Source: Fimbriimonadaceae bacterium (lineage in GTDB: Bacteria > Armatimonadota > Fimbriimonadia > Fimbriimonadales > Fimbriimonadaceae). From it: 64,000 nucleotides of DNA. Shown piece after piece: positions 45,198-56,966 of the stretch (position 1 is its first letter; each line of letters opens with the position of its first letter). A model generated the notes under the pieces. It was not told the origin of the DNA. It did not search any database and saw only the letters and a list, made by a program, of their open reading frames with translations. The position numbers and the translations under genes are program-made. Location: the NCBI GenBank assembly GCA_023957775.1, contig JAMLGR010000001.1, forward strand, positions 1 to 64,000, given 5' to 3'.

Positions 45198-45268
45198 AGC
45201 GGCGCCGGAGGGGGAGGACGTGGTGCGTTGGGGTTGCGGGCCCGCCGCGAAATTTTCTCTCCGGCCCC

Positions 45269-45297
45269 TTGACTTGCCCCTCCCGGTCTGGTATCAT
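45269..45297 (+). promoter_or_regulatory. Promoter of the 23S-5S rRNA unit
   Basis: TTGACT, a 17-nt spacer, TATCAT: the best sigma-70-type promoter in the window, with an A/T-rich stretch (AAATTTTC) upstream as a possible UP element. It lies about 120 nt before 23S, so 23S-5S is transcribed without 16S. Confidence 0.85.
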
Positions 45298-45354
45298 CTC
45301 CTCTTGCCGCAGGTTGGTTTCGCAAGAAGCCGAACGACGGCCCGCGCACGAGCA

Positions 45355-45391
45355 CTTTGACAGCCGCATATTGGTTTAGTGGATTCAAGCA
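45355..45391 (+). other. 5' arm of the 23S rRNA processing stem
   Basis: CTTTGACAGCC...GGTTTAGTGG...TTCAAGCA pairs with the 3' arm at 48393-48430 over most of its length. Long stems flanking rRNA are RNase III substrates; this one brackets 23S alone. Confidence 0.7.
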
Positions 45392-45416
45392 TCGAGCATC
45401 GAATCGAAAGCTGCTT

Positions 45417-48371
<2,955 letters not shown>

Positions 48372-48392
48372 GCTCTTACGATTCAAGCTTGG

Positions 48393-48430
48393 TGCTTGAA
48401 CCCCACTAAACCAGCATGTGGCTGCCAAAG
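48393..48430 (+). other. 3' arm of the 23S rRNA processing stem
   Basis: TGCTTGAA..CCACTAAACC..CAT.GGCTG.CAAAG complements 45355-45391 with a few bulges, closing 23S in a separate precursor stem. Confidence 0.7.
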
Positions 48431-48469
48431 CGCTTGGCGTCGCGGCGACAATCAGGCGAATAGGTTTCT

Positions 48470-48589
48470 ATTCGGGTGACCATGGCGAGAGGGTCACACC
48501 CGTTCCCATCCCGAACACGGCAGTTAAGCCTCTCAGCGGCGGATGTACTTGGCCCGCAAGGGCCCGGGAGATAGGCACGTTGCCCGAGT
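48470..48589 (+). rRNA. rrf: 5S ribosomal RNA
   Basis: About 120 nt with the conserved CCCATCCCGAACACGG-type loop and the closing helix TTCGGGTGA / TTGCCCGAG. It lies about 100 nt after 23S. Confidence 0.92.
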
Positions 48590-48599
48590 AGATGATTTC

Positions 48600-48624
48600 A
48601 AAGAGCCCCCTCGAGGGGCTCTTT
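48600..48624 (+). terminator. Intrinsic terminator after 5S rRNA
   Basis: 10-bp stem AAAGAGCCCC / GGGGCTCTTT with loop CTCGA, then a T-rich tail. Ends the rRNA transcript. Confidence 0.88.
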
Positions 48625-48642
48625 CCATTTGCAAGCCTCCCC

Positions 48643-48671
48643 GACTCCCGATTCCCGACTCCCGACTCCCG
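48643..48671 (+). repeat. Short heptamer array after the rRNA terminator
   Basis: GACTCCC, GATTCCC, GACTCCC, GACTCCC; same family as at 42811 and 57850. Confidence 0.8.
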
Positions 48672-48708
48672 TTCTGGAAAAACCCCGTATTGTTGCTGGC
48701 CCCTCCGT

Positions 48709-48738
48709 TTGGCGAGAATACGTATTCTGGGTTACAAT
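48709..48738 (+). promoter_or_regulatory. Promoter of PEP-CTERM gene with a palindrome in the spacer
   Basis: TTGGCG (48709-48714), 18-nt spacer, TACAAT (48733-48738). The spacer begins with AGAATACGTATTCT (48715-48728), a perfect 14-bp palindrome directly after the -35. A dimeric regulator could bind there. Confidence 0.55.
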
Positions 48739-48790
48739 GGACCCAGAGGGCGAGGCGCCGGTACGTCGCGCGTCGCAAAGGAGAGTGGAC

Positions 48791-49489
48791 ATGAATCTGC
48801 GAACGATGCTCGTGCTCTCGGTGGTTGCCGCTTCAGGCGCCGTTCATGCCGAGTTTCATCTGGCTGGAGACTTCAACGGGTGGGATCCAAACGGTCCGCT
48901 CCTCAATGAGACCGGAAGCGGGACCGGGATCTTCACCGCAGACTTGAGCGGGCTCGGCGACACGGTGCGGCACGAGTTCAAAGTCACCGACGGGACCTGG
49001 AACGTCTCCTGGCCCGGCAGCGGAAACAGCTGGTTCTACTCGACGAGCGGCGGGGAGATTACGATCACCTACGACACCAACGTCTACGGAGACGGCTGGA
49101 GCGGGGACGGTGGCCGGATCGGCCTCAGCAACAACGTCTCCGCCTGGACGGCGGTCGGCGATTGGCAAGGCTGGGACAATGCGAACGCCGCCACGGCGAT
49201 GGCGGACATGGGCGGTGGGATCTACAAGTTCACCGCTACGGGACTGAGCGCCGGCAGCCACTTCTACAAAGCCGTCAACACCGGCACGTGGGACGCGATC
49301 GGGGCCGACTACCGCAGCATCAATGCGGACAACCTCGAGTTCTTCACAGACGCCGCGAACCCCAATGTGGAGCTGTTCGTGAACGTCCAGGATGGGACCA
49401 TTCGCGCGAATCCGGTTCCCGAGCCGGCGTCGATGGTGGCCCTCGCTCTGGGTGCCGGCGCCCTTCTCGCAAGGCGCCGACGAGCCTAA
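48791..49489 (+). CDS. PEP-CTERM protein with two starch-binding-like modules
   Basis: Protein of 232 residues, AAAGGAG ribosome site. Signal peptide 1-20, then EFHLAGDFNGWDPNGPLL and, near 130, AVGDWQGWDNANAATAMADMG: two repeats of the FNGW-type early-set/CBM fold also seen in SusE/F-like and glycogen-binding modules. The tail is VPEPASMVALALGAGALL then RRRRA, a PEP-CTERM sorting signal. It is likely a surface-exposed glucan-binding protein; binding is inferred from fold only. Confidence 0.85.
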   Translation: MNLRTMLVLSVVAASGAVHAEFHLAGDFNGWDPNGPLLNETGSGTGIFTADLSGLGDTVRHEFKVTDGTWNVSWPGSGNSWFYSTSGGEITITYDTNVYGDGWSGDGGRIGLSNNVSAWTAVGDWQGWDNANAATAMADMGGGIYKFTATGLSAGSHFYKAVNTGTWDAIGADYRSINADNLEFFTDAANPNVELFVNVQDGTIRANPVPEPASMVALALGAGALLARRRRA

Positions 49490-49574
49490 CAGGGCACCCT
49501 TGAGCCCGGGGTCTCGCTGCTGCTCGACCCCGGGCCAACGTCCGCGACCTCTTTCACGGTCGTGTTTCGACACC
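49490..49574 (+). repeat. 85-nt intergenic repeat, copy 1
   Basis: Starts CAGGGCACCCTT, continues GAGCCCGGGGTCTCGC, GCTCGAC, GCGACCT and ends near TCGACACC. It is the imperfect direct repeat of 50278-50362. It begins at the PEP-CTERM stop. The rest of the gap to 49757 holds no other feature. Confidence 0.6.
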
Positions 49575-49756
49575 CCGCTGGAGTCCGAGGGGGACAATTC
49601 CAACACACGGAGCCGCAAGCGATGAACCTGCCGCCCCTTCTTGGCTATGCGGAGGGGGGGCGAGACCGAGGGGTTCGTCCACCCTTAGGTGAAGGGGCTG
49701 ACCTCGGCGGACCATGCCTCTGCCCGGCGAGCGTCCCCTTGGGGTAGAACGTGGGT

Positions 49757-50239
49757 ATGCCTTTGCCAGTTGGAACCCGAGCCCCGTTGTTCACCCTCCG
49801 AAGCCTCCAGAACGGGGAGTTCAAGGACGTGTCGCTCGAGGACAACCTCGGACAGCGCAACACCGTGCTGCTGTTCTTCCCGGGCGCGTTCACCCCCCCG
49901 TGCACGGAGGAGATGTGCCTGGTGAACGACTGGCACCAGAAGGCCGCCGCGCTGGACGCCGTGGTCTGGGGCATCTCGTGCGACACCGCGTTTTCTCAGG
50001 CGGCGTGGGCCAAGCAGGAGAACATCTCGATTCCCCTGCTTGCGGACTACGCCAAAGAGGTGGCCACGCAGTACGACGTGCTGTTGCCAAGTCTGGCCGG
50101 CATGGGACCCTCCGCGGCTCGAGCGGCCTTCGTCGTCAATCGCCACGGGATCATCCGCTACGCCGAGCAGACCGAAACGCCCCTGACGATGCCGAACTTC
50201 GACGCCGTCAAAGCCGCCCTGGAGGGCGAGAGGGAGTAG
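49757..50239 (+). CDS. Peroxiredoxin (AhpC/TSA family)
   Basis: Protein of 160 residues from ATG at 49757; TAGAAC lies 6 nt upstream and makes this start preferred over GTG at 49751. PGAFTPPCTEEM holds the peroxidatic Cys near 48 in the TxxC context, with a second Cys five residues on (EEMC). LLADYAKEVATQYDVLL and AAFVVNRHGIIRY complete the fold. It reduces peroxides with thioredoxin-type donors. It is flanked by two 85-nt direct repeats. Confidence 0.9.
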   Translation: MPLPVGTRAPLFTLRSLQNGEFKDVSLEDNLGQRNTVLLFFPGAFTPPCTEEMCLVNDWHQKAAALDAVVWGISCDTAFSQAAWAKQENISIPLLADYAKEVATQYDVLLPSLAGMGPSAARAAFVVNRHGIIRYAEQTETPLTMPNFDAVKAALEGERE

Positions 50240-50277
50240 CCCCGCGCCCGCGGGTCTCAGTCTGGAGAGGGGGGTGC

Positions 50278-50362
50278 CAGGGAACCCTTGGAGCCCAGGG
50301 TCCCGCCGCAGCTCGACCTCGGACATTCGTTTGCGACCTATCGAGGTCGTTGATTCTGCACC
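50278..50362 (+). repeat. 85-nt intergenic repeat, copy 2
   Basis: CAGGGAACCCTTGGAGCCCA, GGGTCCCGC, GCTCGAC, GCGACCT and TTCTGCACC: same order as 49490-49574 with about 25 percent differences by eye. Lies between the peroxiredoxin stop and the converging PEP-CTERM gene. Confidence 0.6.
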
Positions 50363-50383
50363 CTGTGGGCACCGACCGAGGAT

Positions 50384-51058
50384 CTAGCGAGTCGGCTGCC
50401 TGAATCTGCGGCGCCTGGCGGTAGCCGCTAAGGCGAGGCAGGCAAGCGCCGTGGTGGCGGGTTCCGGAACCGGCGCGTGGACCCCCCGGATATCGTCCAG
50501 CCCAAATCCCTCGCCAGGCATCCCGGCAACCGTGCTCGTCGAGCGAAAGCGAACCGAGGTCGCCGACATTCCGCCGTCGAGGACGAAACCGGTGAATTCA
50601 GCCGCTCCTCCGGAGAGATCGTGGCTTCCAAGGAGCGTCGCGTCGTCGAAGACGTCGATGGTCGCCCCTTCGAGGGTCATCGCGTCCCAGGTGAGAAAGC
50701 TGAGCGCGGTGTGGCGCGTGAAAAACGTGAGGCGCACGTCGGTGCCCACACCTGCTTCGTGACCGTTTGTGAAGAGCGATGCGTGCTTGGTCCCGTTATT
50801 ATCGGTGTAGACAAGAGGCGGGACATCGATAAAGTTGCGGAACGTGTTGCCGTCGAGGCTCTCTTGAGAGAAGGCGCCCGCGGCGGACGCCACCGGACTC
50901 GACGTGAACGAGAGATCGGTCGCAAATCCGTCAAAAGTCTCGAAGTAAGAAGGGGGGCCGGCGGCCGCACCCCAAAGCGCGGGATGATCGTACCAAGTGA
51001 TGCCCGCGTGAGCGTGGGTTGCACACACGGCAATGGCCAAGAATAGGGTTCGCCTCAT
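50384..51058 (-). CDS. PEP-CTERM protein
   Basis: Protein of 224 residues with AGGAG before ATG. Signal peptide 1-18 (ending AHA), a beta-rich extracellular body (FETFDGFATDLSF, FLTWDAMTLEGATIDVFDDATLLG) and a C-terminal tail VPEPATTALACLALAATA followed by RRRR. The body pattern is that of exported proteins without catalytic motifs. Sorting by exosortase inferred from the tail. Confidence 0.85.
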   Translation of the reverse strand: MRRTLFLAIAVCATHAHAGITWYDHPALWGAAAGPPSYFETFDGFATDLSFTSSPVASAAGAFSQESLDGNTFRNFIDVPPLVYTDNNGTKHASLFTNGHEAGVGTDVRLTFFTRHTALSFLTWDAMTLEGATIDVFDDATLLGSHDLSGGAAEFTGFVLDGGMSATSVRFRSTSTVAGMPGEGFGLDDIRGVHAPVPEPATTALACLALAATARRRRFRQPTR

Positions 51059-51178
51059 GGTCTCCTCTCAGGGTGGCCCCAATGGAAAGACACCCGTCCT
51101 CCCATCATAACGCAGAACTGTTGCTAATGACACTCGCAATGTTGCCAGGCGACCCTTGTCGATGCGGGATAATGGGCC

Positions 51179-52162
51179 ATGAAGATCGGGATCTTTACCG
51201 CCCTCTTTGGGGACAAGTCGCTGACCGAAACACTCGATATCGTGCAGGCCGAAGGGATCGAGGCCGTCGAGTTCGGAGCCGGCGCCTATCCCGGGGCCGC
51301 CCACCTCGACGTCGAGAAGCTCCTCGAGAGTAAGTCCGCCCGCGAAAAACTCCTCGCCGAGGTGGCGAAGCGGGGGCTCTCGATCAGCGCGATCAGTTGC
51401 CATGGGAACCCCTTGCACCCCGACAATGCCGTGGCCGAGGAGCACCATCAAGCATTCAAGAACTCGGTAAAGCTCGCGCACCTCTTGGGAGTGGAGTGCG
51501 TCAACGGCTTCAGCGGCTGCCCGGGGGACGGCCCGAAGGCGAAGAACCCCAACTGGGTGACCTGTGCTTGGCCCGACGAGTTCCGAGACATTCTGGACTG
51601 GCAGTGGAAGAAGAAGGTGATCCCCTACTGGCGCGAGCAGGCGGCTTTCCTGAAGGAGCACAAGGTCAAGTTCTGCATCGAGATGCACCCGGGGTTCGTC
51701 TGCTACTCGAACGACACCCTGCTCAAACTGCGCAACGGCGTGGGGAAGAACGGCGATGCGATCGGCGCCAACTTCGACCCCTCGCACCTTTGGTGGCAAG
51801 GCATCGATCCCATCGCCGCCGTTCGGGAACTGGGTGCCGAAGGGGCCCTCTACCACGTCCACGCCAAGGACACGCGCATCGATCCCTACAACTCCGCGCG
51901 CAACGGAAACCTCGACACCAAGTCCTATGGGGACATCCTGAACCGGTCTTGGGTGTTCCGCAGCGTGGGCTACGGGCACACGCTGGGGTGGTGGAAGGAC
52001 TTCGTCTCGAACCTGCGCATGGCGGGCTACGACCACGTGCTCAGCATCGAGCACGAGGATGGGCTCATGTCCCCGATGGAAGGCCTCCGCAAAGCGGTCC
52101 AGGTGCTCAAGGCAAGCGTGATTTCCGAGCCCGCCGGACCCATGTTCTGGGCCGCCGACTGA
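51179..52162 (+). CDS. Sugar phosphate isomerase/epimerase (TIM barrel, AP-endonuclease-2 type)
   Basis: Protein of 327 residues. GIFTALFGDKSLTETLDIVQAEGIEAVEFG is the first barrel turn; CIEMHPGFVCYSN, GANFDPSHLWWQGIDP, YHVHAKDT and LSIEHEDG carry the Glu/His/Asp residues expected to bind a metal (Glu, Asp, His, Glu). This is the xylose-isomerase-like TIM-barrel family; substrate cannot be read. GATAAT ends 5 nt before ATG. REP copies follow it. Confidence 0.9.
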   Translation: MKIGIFTALFGDKSLTETLDIVQAEGIEAVEFGAGAYPGAAHLDVEKLLESKSAREKLLAEVAKRGLSISAISCHGNPLHPDNAVAEEHHQAFKNSVKLAHLLGVECVNGFSGCPGDGPKAKNPNWVTCAWPDEFRDILDWQWKKKVIPYWREQAAFLKEHKVKFCIEMHPGFVCYSNDTLLKLRNGVGKNGDAIGANFDPSHLWWQGIDPIAAVRELGAEGALYHVHAKDTRIDPYNSARNGNLDTKSYGDILNRSWVFRSVGYGHTLGWWKDFVSNLRMAGYDHVLSIEHEDGLMSPMEGLRKAVQVLKASVISEPAGPMFWAAD

Positions 52163-52190
52163 CCTCTGCCAAGGTTGCCGATCCTCGGCG

Positions 52191-52263
52191 GGTGCCACGC
52201 CCGCTCGACGAGCGTGAGTTCAAGGTCGGAGAGTCTCGGCACGCCCGCCAAGCGGGCGTGGCA
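52191..52263. repeat. REP-like palindrome pair, inverted
   Basis: One copy at 52191-52216 on the plus strand (one mismatch in the second arm: GAGCGTG) and one at 52240-52263 on the minus strand with loop CTTGG. Both sit between two converging genes. Confidence 0.75.
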
Positions 52264-52322
52264 TCGACGAGGACACGGAGGGGTTGTCCTACTCGGAGTC
52301 CGCGCACTCCCACAGACTAGCG

Positions 52323-53165
52323 CTAGCCGTTGTTGGAGGCGCCGGTGCCTGCGGCGGCCATGGCGCGGCGCGAAGCGACGTGCGCGGTGGGCCAGTCGGG
52401 CGCCGTACACACGACCGTGTAGGCATCGATCCGCTCCCACTCCAAGAGCTGGCACGCGGCGTCCGCCTCTTCGGAGCGGTTGAACTCGATCTTCGCCACC
52501 ACGGGGCTTTGAGGCACCCACGGCGCGATGCTCCCCGCCGAACGGACCGCATCCCCCGCCGCCGCTTCGATCCGGGGCCCCGTCTCGGAGGGGTGCAGCA
52601 AACGGCCCATGTAACGGCCGATGCCGTGTTTGGTCACCGCGGTCTTCAGCGCGGGCACCAACTCCTCGGCCTCGCGGCATCCGGCCTCGTCGCTGCTGAC
52701 CAGCACCAGCGGAACCTCGCAGACACCCGCCGTCGCCGCGCTCATGGCGATTTCGCCTGCGGGCATCCCGTTGATCCAGTACCGATGGACGTTTCCACTG
52801 ATCGTGTGCTCCATCACGCCCGCGGTCGTCCCCGCCATCGCGTGGTAGCCGACCAGCATCGCGCAGTCGAAACCCGCGTCGACCCCCTCCATCATCCCCA
52901 GAGCCCCGCTTCCGGAGCCCGAGAGCAGCTCGACGCCCGCTTCGAGATCGGAGACGAGGAGGTTCTTGCCGCCCCCGTGGCTGTCCTTCACCACGATTCG
53001 GGTTGCACCCGCGGCCCGCGCCCCTCGGATCGCGGCGTTCACGTCGTGGGTCATCATCCGGCGGGCGTGCGGCCAATCGTAGTGCTCGGAGCGGGGACCC
53101 CCCGTTTGACCCCAAGTGACCACCCCCGTGACTCCTTCGATGTCGGCGGAAATGTAGACCCTCAT
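52323..53165 (-). CDS. dppA: D-aminopeptidase, M55 family (DppA-like)
   Basis: Protein of 280 residues. It opens YISADIEGVTGVVTWGQ, the family signature with Asp8-type zinc ligand and Glu; VVKDSHGGGKNLL and GYHAMAGTTAGVMEHT carry further zinc ligands. M55 enzymes hydrolyse D-Ala-containing peptides, possibly for cell-wall recycling. TAGAAT ends 6 nt before ATG (leaderless). No dpp transporter genes lie here. Confidence 0.9.
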   Translation of the reverse strand: MRVYISADIEGVTGVVTWGQTGGPRSEHYDWPHARRMMTHDVNAAIRGARAAGATRIVVKDSHGGGKNLLVSDLEAGVELLSGSGSGALGMMEGVDAGFDCAMLVGYHAMAGTTAGVMEHTISGNVHRYWINGMPAGEIAMSAATAGVCEVPLVLVSSDEAGCREAEELVPALKTAVTKHGIGRYMGRLLHPSETGPRIEAAAGDAVRSAGSIAPWVPQSPVVAKIEFNRSEEADAACQLLEWERIDAYTVVCTAPDWPTAHVASRRAMAAAGTGASNNG

Positions 53166-53207
53166 GCGCCCATTCTACTGGTCCGGCCTGCCCGTGCGTG
53201 CCACGCG

Positions 53208-54764
53208 CTACGCGGCTCGTGGAAGGGGTTCGGGCTTTCGCAACGCCAAGATCGCCACGGAGGAGACGATCGACACGATCCCGATCAGGATGAACCCGCT
53301 GTTGAAGGCGATGGTGTGGGCCTGGACGGAGACGCTCCGATCGATCAGGGCAAAGGCTGCCTGGTGGGCGCCGGCGGGCGAATACCCGCGAGCCACGAGC
53401 GCTTGTGCTGCGCCCTCGATGCGCTGCTGGAGTGCGGGATTGCCCGCATAGAGATTGGAGAGCAGATCCACGCGCGCGTAGGCCGCCTGCCGCGTGATGA
53501 AGCTCCCAAGGGCCGCGATGCCGAACGTCCCTCCGATCTGTCGGCTCAGATTCAACATGGCGGCGCCTTGAGCGATCTCGGCCCCGCGGAGCGTCGCAAA
53601 CGCGGCGAGGTTGATCGGCACGAAGAGCATTCCCAGGCCGAAACCGCGCACGATAAGCGCCAGTTGGACGTCGCCGGAGCCCGCGTAGGCGGGGAGGGAA
53701 CCCAGGTCGAACATCGACGTGACGAACAGTCCCAATCCCAGCACGATGGAAAGGCGAGGGTCGAAACGGGGCCGGGGGCCGTTCAGCAAACGGCCCACCG
53801 TGATCGCGGCGATCCCCGTGGCAATCCCTCCGGGAAGCATCGAAAGCCCGGTCTCGGTTGGAGAGAGCCCCATGACCGACTGGGCGAACAACGGGAAGAT
53901 GAAAACCCCGCCGTAGAGACCGAATCCCAACACCACGAACAGCACGAGTGCCGCCGAGAGCTCCCGATTGCGCAGGACCCGCAGATTCACCACTGGCTGT
54001 TCGTTCCGCGGCGAGAGCTGCCACCACACGAAGATCGGAAGGGTGATGGAGGCGATGAGAAACGGCCACACGATGGCAGAACTTTCGAACCAGCCTTTGT
54101 CGTTGCCAGACTCCAGGGCGTACTGGAGGCAGCCCAGCCCGGACGTCAAGAGCAGGATGCCCGCGACGTCGAGCTTCTGGACCTTCATGTGGAAGGTCGA
54201 ATCTTCCAGGAAGGAGAAGACGAGGAAGAACGCCAAGAGGCCGATGGGCACGTTGATCAGGAAGTTCCAGTGCCAGGAGTAGTTGTCGGTGATCCACCCA
54301 CCCACCGTTGGGCCGAGGGTGGGCGCCACGATGATGCCCAGCACGTAGATGGACTGGACCAGGCCCTGCTGCTCGCGTGGGAAGATCTCGCGAATCGTCG
54401 CCTGCGCAGTGGAGAGCAGCGCGGCGCCCCCGGCGCCTTGGACAATCCGCCATCCCACGAGCGACACCAACGACGTGGAGGTGCCGCAGAAGAATGAAGC
54501 CCCCACGAAGAGGAGAATGGACGCGCCCAGGTAGCGTTTGCGGCCGAATCGGAATGAAAGCCACGCCGTGAGGGGCAACACCACCACGTTGCTGAGGATG
54601 TAGCCGGTCGCCACCCAGCCGATCTCCTCGGTCGTCGCACCGAGGTTTCCCGCCATTTGAGGCAGCGACACGTTGACGATCGTGGTGTCGAGCACCTCCA
54701 TGACCGCGGCGAGGATCAGCCCGACGAGGATGATCCACCGGTTGGGGTTCAGCGGCTCCTCCAT
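53208..54764 (-). CDS. DHA2-type multidrug MFS transporter (EmrB-like)
   Basis: From ATG at 54764 the protein has 518 residues (524 from TTG at 54782; the later start is favoured because MEEPLNPNRW leads straight into helix 1). Fourteen membrane helices; EVLDTTIVNVSLPQMAG is the DHA2 D1/C-like motif and SFRFGRKRY the A-motif. It lies 20 nt after the HlyD-type partner and last in the TetR operon. With that adaptor it would expel hydrophobic drugs across both membranes. No outer-membrane channel gene is present. Confidence 0.9.
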   Translation of the reverse strand: MEEPLNPNRWIILVGLILAAVMEVLDTTIVNVSLPQMAGNLGATTEEIGWVATGYILSNVVVLPLTAWLSFRFGRKRYLGASILLFVGASFFCGTSTSLVSLVGWRIVQGAGGAALLSTAQATIREIFPREQQGLVQSIYVLGIIVAPTLGPTVGGWITDNYSWHWNFLINVPIGLLAFFLVFSFLEDSTFHMKVQKLDVAGILLLTSGLGCLQYALESGNDKGWFESSAIVWPFLIASITLPIFVWWQLSPRNEQPVVNLRVLRNRELSAALVLFVVLGFGLYGGVFIFPLFAQSVMGLSPTETGLSMLPGGIATGIAAITVGRLLNGPRPRFDPRLSIVLGLGLFVTSMFDLGSLPAYAGSGDVQLALIVRGFGLGMLFVPINLAAFATLRGAEIAQGAAMLNLSRQIGGTFGIAALGSFITRQAAYARVDLLSNLYAGNPALQQRIEGAAQALVARGYSPAGAHQAAFALIDRSVSVQAHTIAFNSGFILIGIVSIVSSVAILALRKPEPLPRAA

Positions 54765-54784
54765 CGAGGGAATGGGACCCAACG

Positions 54785-56320
54785 CTATTTCACCGCCACG
54801 GTGACCAGAGCGGACATGCCCACCCGCAGCCCCTCCAGTTTCGAGTCGTCGGCGAACACGATCTTGACGGGAACTCGCTGCACGACCTTCACGAAGTTCC
54901 CGGTGGCATTGTCCGGAGGAAGAAGGGAGAACGTTGAACCGGTCGCCGCCGACGTGCTGTCGATGCGGCCCGCGATCGTTCGACCCGGGTAGGCGTCCAG
55001 TTCGATCTCCACGGGCTCGCCGCTCCGAATGTTGACCATCTGCGTCTCCTTGAAGTTGGCGACGATGTACAAGCCGCCAGCCGGCACGATCGACATCAAG
55101 GGTTGTCCGACGGCGACCAGATCGCCCACCGCCCCCAGTTTCTTGCTCACGCGTCCGGCGCGCGGCGCCACGATTCGGGCATGCGCAAGGTCGAGCTCGG
55201 CACTTTCCAGCGCCGCCCTCGCCTGATCGACCTTCGCCTGCGCTTGCTGCCAGGCGGCCTCCTTCTGCCCGACCATCAATTGCGCGCCGGCTGCCTGAGA
55301 CAGCTCGCCGGCCGCGCTCGTCCGCCGGCCCTTGGCCGCGGCAAGCTCGGCCTGGGCCCCCGTGGTCTTCTGCTTGGCAAGATCTGCCCGAGCTTTGGCT
55401 GAATCAAGATCGTGGCGGACGGTTCGCAGGTGGACTTGCGCTTGGTCGATGGCCGTCTGCGCAAGCTTCCGGGCGACGAGGGCGCTCTCCAATTCGGCCT
55501 GGCGCTGGTCGACCAGCGCCCGTGCCATGGCCAGTTGTTGCTGCGCGACCTGCAGACCCGCGGAGGCCTGCGCCTCCCGAGCAAGGCCTTGGTCGAGCTG
55601 CTCCCGACTCACGGCGCCCTGACTTTCAAGGAGTTTGAGGCGCGCCAGATCCCGCGCGGCGACCGTCGCTCCCGTTTGGGCCGCAGAGATCGATGCCTCT
55701 GCGGAGGCGACCGAGGTCTTGGCGGCCCGCAGTTGGGCCTGTGCGGCGGTCACCCCGGCATCGGTCCGCTCGAGGCTTTGGCGGGCGAGCGCGACCTGGG
55801 CCTTGGCGTCGTCCAGCAGGGAAGCGGCGCCCTGGGCGTCCGCCTGGGATCCCAACAGGGCGGCGGCGGCGGAGCCGATGCCGGCCTCGGCGGCCAACAC
55901 CCCGGCCTGGGCTTGGGCGCGGTCGCCGTCTGCGGAGAGCTTGCTGGCCTCGGCCATGGTCTTCGAGAAGTCGACGTCGACTCCTGCCGCCCGGGCATCG
56001 GCAATCGCGGCTTCGAGGTTTGCCCGCGCTGCGGAGACTTGCGCTCGGAGCTTGGAGTCGTCGAGTCGGGCGAGCAACTGCCCGGCATGGACCTCTTCGT
56101 TTTCGGAGACGAGAACTTCGGAAACGATTCCGGTCACCTGAGGCGCGATCTGGACGAGATCGGAGGCGACCTGCGCGTTGTCCGTAGATTCATGCCCATG
56201 GAGCCAGATCCACTGGCGTACGCCGTAGCCCAGCGCGATGACGACCGCCAGCGGGATCAGGATCTTGGCGACGGCGACGCCGCGCTTGCGTTTGGAGGGC
56301 GGGCTGGGGGATTCATCCAT
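54785..56320 (-). CDS. HlyD/EmrA-type membrane fusion protein
   Basis: From ATG at 56320 the protein has 511 residues. One membrane helix (about 18-38), then DNAQVASDLVQIAPQVTGIVSEVLVSENEEVHAGQLLARLD (first lipoyl half), a very long Ala/Gln-rich coiled coil (about 90-375), ARIVAPRAGRVSKKLGAVGDLV (second half) and the beta-barrel. The coiled coil is longer than in E. coli EmrA (390 residues in all) and shows internal near-repeats. Its start overlaps the TetR stop by 8 nt (ATGGATGA). Confidence 0.88.
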   Translation of the reverse strand: MDESPSPPSKRKRGVAVAKILIPLAVVIALGYGVRQWIWLHGHESTDNAQVASDLVQIAPQVTGIVSEVLVSENEEVHAGQLLARLDDSKLRAQVSAARANLEAAIADARAAGVDVDFSKTMAEASKLSADGDRAQAQAGVLAAEAGIGSAAAALLGSQADAQGAASLLDDAKAQVALARQSLERTDAGVTAAQAQLRAAKTSVASAEASISAAQTGATVAARDLARLKLLESQGAVSREQLDQGLAREAQASAGLQVAQQQLAMARALVDQRQAELESALVARKLAQTAIDQAQVHLRTVRHDLDSAKARADLAKQKTTGAQAELAAAKGRRTSAAGELSQAAGAQLMVGQKEAAWQQAQAKVDQARAALESAELDLAHARIVAPRAGRVSKKLGAVGDLVAVGQPLMSIVPAGGLYIVANFKETQMVNIRSGEPVEIELDAYPGRTIAGRIDSTSAATGSTFSLLPPDNATGNFVKVVQRVPVKIVFADDSKLEGLRVGMSALVTVAVK

Positions 56321-56966
56321 GATTGATCTCTTGCGGCTTCTGAAGGGCTTGGCGCAGGAGCGCGGAGACGCGGCGCGCATGGTCCTCGATCGTCTTGCGC
56401 GGGGGGACCTGTTCTGTTCGCACACGGTAGGGAAGCAGCGAGTTGGTGGCGACCACCAACGTCTCGCCCAGCCGGTCGGACGACTCGCCGGTCTGGCGCG
56501 CCTCCCCTTCCCGAGCAGCCTCGTCGATGAGCCGGGCGATCAATGCGGCTTCTTGGGCGTGGAACCGGTGGCGATGCTCGTCGAGCATGCCTCTCAGGCT
56601 CTCGAGGGCCTCGTCCAGACTCCTTCGGTGCTGGCGGAAGATCGCATCCCGCAACATCACCCGCTGCACGAGGAACTCCTCGAGTCGATCGAGCGCGCTG
56701 CCCGTCCCCTCGACCGTCTCGAGAAGGGAGATCAGCATCTCCTGGTGGATTCGGTGCAGCCACGCGAGTCCGATCTCCTCCTTGCTCTCGAAGTGAAGGT
56801 AGATCGTGCCCTTGCCGACGCCGGCTTTCTGGGCGATCTCCTCGACGGTCGTCTTCCGATAGCTGTAGTGCTCGAAGAGCTCGGCGGCGGCGTCGAGTAT
56901 CTCTTCCCGAACGGGATCGTGAGTCGCGTTCATGGTGACTGGTGACCAACAATCAAAGTCGGTCAC
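56313..56966 (-). CDS. TetR-family transcriptional repressor of the pump operon
   Basis: Protein of 217 residues from GTG at 56966 (206 from ATG at 56933, which matches the usual start, NATHDPVREEILDAAAELF). The helix-turn-helix (about 25-65) reads EEIAQKAGVGKGTIYLHFESKEEIGLAWL, typical of TetR. The C-terminal ligand domain is variable. TAGAGT lies 5 nt before GTG. An inverted repeat with 13-bp arms (56935-56973) covers this start and the -10 hexamer, strongly suggesting self-repression that drugs would relieve. Confidence 0.9.
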   Translation of the reverse strand: MTDFDCWSPVTMNATHDPVREEILDAAAELFEHYSYRKTTVEEIAQKAGVGKGTIYLHFESKEEIGLAWLHRIHQEMLISLLETVEGTGSALDRLEEFLVQRVMLRDAIFRQHRRSLDEALESLRGMLDEHRHRFHAQEAALIARLIDEAAREGEARQTGESSDRLGETLVVATNSLLPYRVRTEQVPPRKTIEDHARRVSALLRQALQKPQEINHG

